In this document: one piece after another, positions 58,285 to 64,000 of the stretch | How the letters are laid out: each line of letters opens with the position of its first letter | How positions within the stretch are numbered: the stretch's first letter is position 1 | NCBI GenBank assembly: GCA_046329235.1 | Contig: JAXLVA010000001.1 | Coordinates: 434,001 to 498,000 of the forward strand | Origin: JALONH01 sp046329235 | GTDB taxonomy: Bacteria; Bacteroidota; Bacteroidia; Cytophagales; Cytophagaceae | DNA length: 64,000 nucleotides | Direction of reading: 5' to 3' | The notes under the pieces: model-generated | What the model saw: the letters and a program-made list of their open reading frames with translations, nothing else | Told to the model about the DNA's origin: nothing | The model's database searches: none | Translations under genes and position numbers: made by a program

Positions 58285-60177
58285 ATGAGTTTAAATAAGC
58301 CAAGTTGGATGAAGTATTTATTTCAATCGTTTTTAATAGTGCCATTTTTATTTTTAAGTATTCTATCAAATGCTTCTCATATTGTAGGGGGCGAGTTTGA
58401 AGTTTTTTTAAATCCTAGAGGCAATACATATACCATATACATGAACTTGTATTTTGATGATTTAAGTGCTAATGCCGGATTACTTGAGGCAGATCAAAAT
58501 ATAATCATTGGGGTTTATGAAAAAGGAACAGATATAGAAGTTGCAACTACTATGTTGTCTTTACAAAGTTATTATTTTATTAATAATGCGGCCGGTGGTT
58601 GTATAGATCCAAGTTTTTTACAGTTTCGAAATAAGTATTATAAAGGAACCTTTACTCCAACTGGATTAAATTCTCCCAATGGATATTACATTACTTGGGA
58701 ACAATGTTGTAGAAATAGTTCTATTGTCAATATTTCATCTAGTAGTGCACAATACATGACTTTCTATGCGGAGTTGCCGGCTTTTAATGTTTATAACAGT
58801 ACTCCTGATTTTCCTCAAATGGAAAATCGAAATTTATGTAGAAACCAAGCTAATACTTTTGATTATTCAGGAGTTGATTTAAATGGGGATTCATTAATTT
58901 ATGAAATGACTCCACCTCTTACTAGATCTATTTATGCTACAGTTGGTAATATTGAGGGAGGAAAATATTATAGTGGTCCATATGAACAGGTGGTTTGGGC
59001 TAGTGGTTATGATTCACAAAATCAAATAACGGGAAGTCAAAATTTAACTATCGATCGCCATACGGGTATTATGAATGTGAATCCGTCACAGTTAGGGTTA
59101 TACGTATTTGGTGTAATGGTATCCGAATACCGAAATGGTGTTAAGATAGGTGAAGTAAAAAGGGAATTCCAAATGAATGTCATCGATTGCCCGGTTAATA
59201 ATCCACCTGAAATTTCTTTTAATAATAAATCACTTTCCGGTGGAGATACAATCGAGATAAGATTAAAATCGACACCTCCCCAATGTTATTCATTAGATAT
59301 TACGGATGCTGATGTAATCGGGACGAACCCAAGATCTGAGTTTATTAATATCGAGACCATATTGAGCCAATTCCCGGCAGATTTATTGACTATTCCTACT
59401 TCTACTACCGTTACCCCGTCGAATCCAATTTCTTCAGTCGATATGTGCTTTAATCCATGTGCTGTATTTGCAGATGGAATTGAAAGATATATACCTATTG
59501 ATATTGTAATCAATGATAATAGTTGTCCTACTAAATATGATACGTTGCATTTTATTTTGCATGTGATTGCTACATCGAATCATAAACCGGTAGTTGATAT
59601 TTTACCTTCAGGAAATCCGAAGAGTATACTAGTAGATTCCAGTATGCAGTTTTTAGTTAGAGCTACAGATCTAGATAACGGTGATCGTTTATCATTATTC
59701 ATCAATGGATCTACAGATAGGCCGTATTACTTTCAGAATGTACAAGATAGTTTTAGAACCATTAGTTCTCCCTTTAGTTACACACCTTCTTGCGACGAAT
59801 GGAAAAATGGATCTTTCACCATTTATTTTATTGTGAATGACGGAAATTGCGATGTCAATAGAGCAGATACTATATTTCAAACCATAAATATTGAAAACAA
59901 CCCGGATGTATTAAAAAATGTTCCAGTTACTAATTTAGTTACACCCAATGGTGATGGTAATAATGATGTTTTTTATATCCCGAATATGCCTCCGGACAAT
60001 TGTACCAGTTATTTTAAAAGTTTTACTATCTATAATCGATGGGGTGCAATGATATATAAAACCGGTAAGCGTGATTTTGTTTGGGATCCTAGAAATTTGT
60101 CTGAAGGAGTATATTATTACCACATGGATTTAAACTCATCCATTCAAAAAGGGTGGATTCAGGTAATTGGATATTAA
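58285..60177 (+). CDS. Surface protein with gliding-motility-associated C-terminal domain
   Basis: From the Met at 58285 the protein is 630 residues with a signal peptide (ending ILSNAS, about residue 33), repeats of beta-rich modules (VGGEFEVFLNPRGNTYTIYMNLYF; ITWEQCCRN; two later cadherin- or Ig-like domains) and a C-terminal domain VTNLVTPNGDGNNDVFYIPN...FKSFTIYNRWGAMIYKTGK, core VTPNGDGNNDVF, typical of the gliding-motility CTD family (CHU_C/T9SS type B). It is probably a large secreted or surface adhesin. A longer Met at 58240 is less likely. Confidence 0.85.
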   Translation: MSLNKPSWMKYLFQSFLIVPFLFLSILSNASHIVGGEFEVFLNPRGNTYTIYMNLYFDDLSANAGLLEADQNIIIGVYEKGTDIEVATTMLSLQSYYFINNAAGGCIDPSFLQFRNKYYKGTFTPTGLNSPNGYYITWEQCCRNSSIVNISSSSAQYMTFYAELPAFNVYNSTPDFPQMENRNLCRNQANTFDYSGVDLNGDSLIYEMTPPLTRSIYATVGNIEGGKYYSGPYEQVVWASGYDSQNQITGSQNLTIDRHTGIMNVNPSQLGLYVFGVMVSEYRNGVKIGEVKREFQMNVIDCPVNNPPEISFNNKSLSGGDTIEIRLKSTPPQCYSLDITDADVIGTNPRSEFINIETILSQFPADLLTIPTSTTVTPSNPISSVDMCFNPCAVFADGIERYIPIDIVINDNSCPTKYDTLHFILHVIATSNHKPVVDILPSGNPKSILVDSSMQFLVRATDLDNGDRLSLFINGSTDRPYYFQNVQDSFRTISSPFSYTPSCDEWKNGSFTIYFIVNDGNCDVNRADTIFQTINIENNPDVLKNVPVTNLVTPNGDGNNDVFYIPNMPPDNCTSYFKSFTIYNRWGAMIYKTGKRDFVWDPRNLSEGVYYYHMDLNSSIQKGWIQVIGY

Positions 60178-60275
60178 CAAGAACTTTTATTGTTATTTTT
60201 AAAGGGTTAGGTCGAAGAACTTCTAATAATCGACTAAAATTGTTGTAAATAAATAATTTATAAATTTTTCTAAAG

Positions 60276-60303
60276 GAAACTTTTGGAAATATAAAAGTTT
60301 CCA
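60276..60303. promoter_or_regulatory. Inverted repeat upstream of tetR, candidate operator
   Basis: Perfect 10-bp arms GGAAACTTTT / AAAAGTTTCC with an 8-base spacer, 34 bases before the regulator's start codon. Confidence 0.6.
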
Positions 60304-60337
60304 TAGTATTGTATTGTAAAATTCAAAGAGTACAACT

Positions 60338-60955
60338 ATGGAAGTAAGTACCAAGCGAATCGTTGAAGGGGCCGACGATTTATTTTGGAAATACGGGGTA
60401 AAATCCATCACGATGGATGATATCTGTAAGTCCATTGGCATGTCTAAGAAAACCATCTATCAGCATTTTGAAGATAAAGACGCATTAGTTAATCAAGTAG
60501 TGATTCAGCGCTTGAATCATCAAGATGCGGAACTGCAACTAATACATGCTACAGCCAAAGATCCAATTGATGAAATGTTGCGATTAACTTTTCACATGCA
60601 GGAGATGTTTCGAGATATGACCCCCAACTTATTGTTTGAAATTCAAAAGTATCATCCGGTAGCCTATGCTCTTTTTGTAAAGTATAAAGAGGAAAAATTA
60701 TTAGGGATGTTAGTAGAGAATTTTCAATGGGGAATTGATTTAAATTTATTTCGAGAAGATGCTCAAGTACAGCTTTTGTCCTATATGAGATTACAACAAG
60801 TAGAATGGGCTTTTTCCCCGGACTTGTATAAACGAGTAAATCTATCTGTTCAAGAAATTCATGTTCAACTATTAGAACATTTTCTTTATGGTATTTGTAC
60901 TCTTAAAGGCCATAAATTGATTAATAAATATAAACAAATACAAGAGGAAGAATAG
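60338..60955 (+). CDS. TetR/AcrR family transcriptional regulator
   Basis: The 205-residue protein has an N-terminal helix-turn-helix (GADDLFWKYGVKSITMDDICKSIGMSKKTIYQHFEDKDALV, cores ITMDDICKSIGMSKKTIYQHF about 24-44) and a helical ligand-binding C-terminal part. Such regulators repress efflux genes until a ligand binds. It heads tetR-tolC-mfp-RND, all plus strand, and a dyad lies in front of it; repression of this operon is likely. Confidence 0.93.
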   Translation: MEVSTKRIVEGADDLFWKYGVKSITMDDICKSIGMSKKTIYQHFEDKDALVNQVVIQRLNHQDAELQLIHATAKDPIDEMLRLTFHMQEMFRDMTPNLLFEIQKYHPVAYALFVKYKEEKLLGMLVENFQWGIDLNLFREDAQVQLLSYMRLQQVEWAFSPDLYKRVNLSVQEIHVQLLEHFLYGICTLKGHKLINKYKQIQEEE

Positions 60956-60992
60956 ACTAAAATAAACTAACCTACAATACGACTACATACAT

Positions 60993-62381
60993 ATGAGAAA
61001 AATTAGTTTGATATTATCGTTTTTAAGTTTGTTGGGAACAAACTTGATAGCACAAACAGCAACCGATTCTTATTCCTTGGATCAATGTATCCAATATGCA
61101 TTCAGTAATCAAACAGATATTAAAAATGCAGAATTGAATCAACAGATAGCTGAATATAAAGTGAAGGAAGTATTTGGTATAGGCTTACCTCAGATAAATG
61201 GTGAAGCTTCTACGATGTACAATGTCCAGTTGAAACCTATGTTTTTAACAAACGAAATGGCTGCAGGTTTTTTACCTCCAGGTACTGTTCCGGCAGGTGC
61301 TAATCCTAAAGATGTCATGGCTATACCCAACCTATTTCAGTTGAAAGGGATGAATGATGTTTCTTTAAGTGCAAGCCAAATATTATTTAGCGGTTCCTAT
61401 TTAATAGGACTTCAAGCATCTAAAGTGTACACCGATTTGACCACTAAAGCCGTGACGCAATCAAAAATTCAAACGGCAGAAAAAATCACGAAAGCGTATT
61501 ACCTAGTTTTAATCAATAACTATAGACTAGACTTATTAGAAAATAATATAGCCAGATTAGATACCATGATGGATCAAATGCGTGAAATGAATAAGGCCGG
61601 ATTTGTAGAAACGATTGATGTAAGCAGATTGGAAGTAGCTTATAATAACTTGTTAACTGAAAAAACGAATGTTGAGAATCTAATGGCGGTGTCTAATTTG
61701 TTGTTAAAGTATCAGATGGGTTATCCAATTGATAAAGATATTACACTTACAGGAGATATCAAGGATTTAGAGTCAAAGGTACAGACAACGCAATTTGAAT
61801 CTATTCAAAATTTTGACTATAACAAACGTGTTGAATATTCATTACTGGAAACTCAACAACGTCTTCAAACTTTGAATTTTAAAAATACCCGTGCAGCAAG
61901 TTATCCAACCTTAGTGGCATTTGGTACGGCAGGTTTAGTTACGTCTCATAATGATTATTTGAAGATGTATACTTCTAAATACTACGGATATGGATATGTA
62001 GGTGCCAAATTAACTTTACCTATTTTTAGTGGCCTTACTCGCTATTCTCAACAACAACAGGCTAAACTGGAAGTTTTAAAAGTGGAAAATCAAAAATTGC
62101 AATTACAAGATGCTATTGATTTACAAATAATGCAGACTCAAATTGTATTGAAAAACAATTTAAAGTCTATGGAGTCTCAACGACGCAATTTAGATTTAGC
62201 ACAAGAAGTGATTCGAGTTACTAAAGCTAAGTATGAAGCTGGAGTAGGTTCAAACCTAGAAGTAATCGATGCGGAAAATACTTTTAAAGAAGCTCAAACA
62301 AATTATTTTAATAATATTTATAATGCTTTAGTTGCGTTGATTGATTATCAAATTGCAACTGGGACTTTATACAATGAATAA
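60993..62381 (+). CDS. TolC-family outer-membrane efflux protein
   Basis: The 462-residue protein has a signal peptide (ending NLIAQ, about residue 22) and the two halves of an outer-membrane efflux protein, with long alpha-helical hairpins (YSLDQCIQYAFSNQTDIKNAELNQQIAE core LDQCIQYAFSNQTDIKNAEL; NLDLAQEVIRVTKAKYEAGVGSNLEVIDAENTF core VTKAKYEAGVGSNLEVIDAE). It forms the outer channel of the tripartite pump with the next two genes. The gap after tetR is 37 bp. Confidence 0.93.
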   Translation: MRKISLILSFLSLLGTNLIAQTATDSYSLDQCIQYAFSNQTDIKNAELNQQIAEYKVKEVFGIGLPQINGEASTMYNVQLKPMFLTNEMAAGFLPPGTVPAGANPKDVMAIPNLFQLKGMNDVSLSASQILFSGSYLIGLQASKVYTDLTTKAVTQSKIQTAEKITKAYYLVLINNYRLDLLENNIARLDTMMDQMREMNKAGFVETIDVSRLEVAYNNLLTEKTNVENLMAVSNLLLKYQMGYPIDKDITLTGDIKDLESKVQTTQFESIQNFDYNKRVEYSLLETQQRLQTLNFKNTRAASYPTLVAFGTAGLVTSHNDYLKMYTSKYYGYGYVGAKLTLPIFSGLTRYSQQQQAKLEVLKVENQKLQLQDAIDLQIMQTQIVLKNNLKSMESQRRNLDLAQEVIRVTKAKYEAGVGSNLEVIDAENTFKEAQTNYFNNIYNALVALIDYQIATGTLYNE

Positions 62382-62411
62382 CTAACACAACATTAAACAT
62401 ACATTTTAGTC

Positions 62412-63518
62412 ATGAAAGCAAAATATATTATAAGTTCTATTGCCCTTGCTGTACTATTACAAGCATGCCAATCAGGAGATAAACAAGAACAACTGGCAAA
62501 GTTGAAAGAAGAGTATTCTGCATTATCTAAACAAATTAAAACCTTAGAAGCAGAAATCGCTGCTGCAGATACTACATCTAAAGAAGATAAAGGATTTAAA
62601 GTTGGTACCGAAACAGCACAAAAGTCAGATTTTAAACATTATTTAGAAGTTCAAGGTAAAATTGATTCTGATAAAAATATTGTTATCACTTCTTCAATCG
62701 GGGGTGAGGTAAAGACTGTATATGCTGTTAAAGGTCAAACCGTAAAGAAAGGTGATTTGTTAGCAAAAACCGACGATGCGGCATTGTTAAGAAACTTAGA
62801 GCAGCTTGATAAAAATTTAGAATTAGCTACTCAAGTATACGAAAAACAAAAAGCATTGTGGGATCAAAAAATAGGAACAGAAATTCAGTATCTACAAGCT
62901 AAAACGAATAAAGAATCTTTAGAGAAAAATAGAGCAGCCTTATTAGAGCAAATCGAAAAAACAAAACTTCGTGCTCCTTTTGCTGGAGTTGTGGATGAAA
63001 TATTTACCAAACAAGGTGAAGTATTAGCTCCTGGTATGCCTGCATTTAGATTGTTCAATTCAGAAGCAATTAAGTTAGTAGCAGATGTGTCGGAATCGTA
63101 TGTTTCTAAATTAAAAGTAGGACAGGATGCTATCATAGTATTCCCTGACTTAAAAGAAGAAATCACATCTAAAGTTATGGTTGTGGGGGATGTTATTAAT
63201 CCGGTGAATAGAACAATCAATGTAGAACTTGCTATCAAACAAGATAAGAACAAGTACAAAGCAAATATGATTGCGTATATCAAGATTAAGGATTATTCAA
63301 ATAAAGAAGCTATCACTGTACCAATTAATGTGGTACAAAAAAATGGTTCGGAAGAATATGTGTATGTAGCAGATGGAAATGTGGCTAAAAAAGTAATCGT
63401 AACATTAGGTAGAGTATCCGGTAATAGAATTGAAATTATTTCAGGTCTTACAGATGGTATGAAAGTGATTACAGTAGGTTATCAAGATTTAGTAGACGGA
63501 CAAGCAATTAGCTTATAA
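62412..63518 (+). CDS. RND efflux periplasmic adaptor (HlyD/AcrA type)
   Basis: The 368-residue product begins with a lipoprotein signal (MKAKYIISSIALAVLLQACQSG, Cys about 19), then a coiled-coil segment, lipoyl-like halves (VKTVYAVKGQTVKKGDLLAKTDD; TKLRAPFAGVVDEIFTKQGEVLAPGMP) and a beta-barrel/membrane-proximal part. It links the TolC channel with the RND permease. It follows tolC by 30 bp and precedes the permease by 12 bp. Confidence 0.93.
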   Translation: MKAKYIISSIALAVLLQACQSGDKQEQLAKLKEEYSALSKQIKTLEAEIAAADTTSKEDKGFKVGTETAQKSDFKHYLEVQGKIDSDKNIVITSSIGGEVKTVYAVKGQTVKKGDLLAKTDDAALLRNLEQLDKNLELATQVYEKQKALWDQKIGTEIQYLQAKTNKESLEKNRAALLEQIEKTKLRAPFAGVVDEIFTKQGEVLAPGMPAFRLFNSEAIKLVADVSESYVSKLKVGQDAIIVFPDLKEEITSKVMVVGDVINPVNRTINVELAIKQDKNKYKANMIAYIKIKDYSNKEAITVPINVVQKNGSEEYVYVADGNVAKKVIVTLGRVSGNRIEIISGLTDGMKVITVGYQDLVDGQAISL

Positions 63519-63530
63519 TAATATTAAAAT

Positions 63531-64000
63531 ATGAAAGAGTTTAAACTTAGTAGTTGGTCAATTGATAACAAGACGAGTATATATGTACTTACCGTTATCA
63601 TTTCCATCGCCGGATTATTGTCCTATTTTAATTTACCCAAGGAACAGTTCCCGGAAATTGTATTTCCTCAAATGTATGTAGCGACCATTTATCCCGGGAC
63701 TTCTCCGGAGAACATGGAGAAGCTTGTTACTAAGCATATTGAAAAACAAGTTAAAGGTATATCGGGTGTTAAGAAAATCACCAGTAATTCCATTCAGGAT
63801 TTTTCAAGTGTATTAGTTGAATTTAATACAGACGTTGACGTTAACATTGCGAAGCAAAAAGTAAAAGACGCTGTAGATCAAGCTAAAAACGATTTGCCTC
63901 AAGATCTACCGGATGACCCGCAAGTTATCGAAATTGATGTGTCTCAAATTCCTATCATGGCTGTAAACTTGTCCGGTGACTTTGAATTAAGTCAGTTGAA
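63531..64000 (+). CDS. RND efflux transporter permease, 5' part (runs off window)
   Basis: From the ATG at 63531, 156 residues are visible: one N-terminal membrane helix (SIYVLTVIISIAGLLSYFNL, about 16-35), then the start of the periplasmic porter domain (KEQFPEIVFPQMYVATIYPGTSPENMEKLVTKHIE core YPGTSPENMEKLV, DLPQDLPDDP). The AcrB/MdtB-type sequence and the two preceding genes make it the inner-membrane pump. The rest of about 1000 residues lies beyond the window. Confidence 0.9.
   Translation, partial: MKEFKLSSWSIDNKTSIYVLTVIISIAGLLSYFNLPKEQFPEIVFPQMYVATIYPGTSPENMEKLVTKHIEKQVKGISGVKKITSNSIQDFSSVLVEFNTDVDVNIAKQKVKDAVDQAKNDLPQDLPDDPQVIEIDVSQIPIMAVNLSGDFELSQL

Noticed and set aside
1..64000. 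CRISPR arrays, rRNA genes, DDE insertion sequences, phage integrase
   Set aside because: None seen: no regular short spaced repeats, no rRNA-like sequence, no transposase or tyrosine-recombinase motifs among the coding frames.

Overview
The window reads as an AT-rich chromosome segment of a Bacteroidota bacterium, probably Chitinophagia/Sphingobacteriia/Flavobacteriia-like; the sequence alone does not fix the class. Supporting signs are: many genes and an SRP RNA preceded by the Bacteroidota -7 promoter box TAnnTTTG; almost no Shine-Dalgarno motifs (parB is a striking exception); a secreted protease with a type IX secretion C-terminal sorting domain; a gliding-motility-associated C-terminal domain protein; and lineage-typical families (GSCFA, DUF5683, GNAT-nitrilase fusion).

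Layout. 1-5.0 kb: end of rpsA, tRNA-Cys, a thioesterase, a small-enzyme cluster (FMN reductase, pirin, GNAT) and secreted proteins of unknown role. 5.2-12.9 kb (minus): OmpA-like protein, lipoprotein, priA, LRR protein, DUF255 thioredoxin-like protein, GSCFA protein. 13.0-15.2 kb (minus): rpsF-rpsR-rplI and a coiled-coil membrane protein. 15.3-18.8 kb: TPMT-like methyltransferase, kdsA, a second methyltransferase, apaG, ung. 18.8-27.4 kb (minus): parA-parB-DUF5683-dapB-lepB, then yidC and pyrG; lepB carries an extra N-terminal RDD-like membrane domain. 27.5-33.3 kb: cca, yjbR, glycosyltransferase, ftsE, fsa, SRP RNA and a phosphodiester-glycosidase-like protein. 44.2-64 kb: E2 acyltransferase, cinA, T9SS subtilase, glycoside hydrolase, GNAT-nitrilase, hesB/iscA, two tiny paralogous secreted proteins, thiL, rlmD, a gliding-motility-type adhesin and a tetR-tolC-mfp-RND efflux operon running off the end.

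The accessory region (about 33.3-44.1 kb) is the notable part. Read on the minus strand it looks like an integron-style cassette array without a visible integrase. Two homologous elements of about 130 bp (33998-34125 and 41229-41356) have long imperfect inverted arms (TTGGCG...GTGGCG) and short terminal cores. Each cassette starts with a GTTA-type core and ends with the exact reverse complement of that core at the start of its own element, the topology of integron cassettes and attC sites. Both elements are interrupted at the same position, GT|TA in the core, by apparently identical 1903-bp group II introns encoding a class-C-like reverse transcriptase/maturase. The introns lie antisense to the cassette genes, as described for group IIC-attC introns. 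The cassettes carry (i) a GNAT acetyltransferase, (ii) a tightly coupled five-gene operon of XRE regulator, PD-(D/E)xK nuclease-like protein, N6-adenine methyltransferase, a protein of unknown function and a Clp-like AAA+ ATPase, a probable restriction-modification or defence system, and perhaps (iii) a small membrane protein. Two further hairpins with a shared loop motif lie just inside the ends of the five-gene cassette.

All calls come from reading the sequence and from family knowledge; no database search was run.
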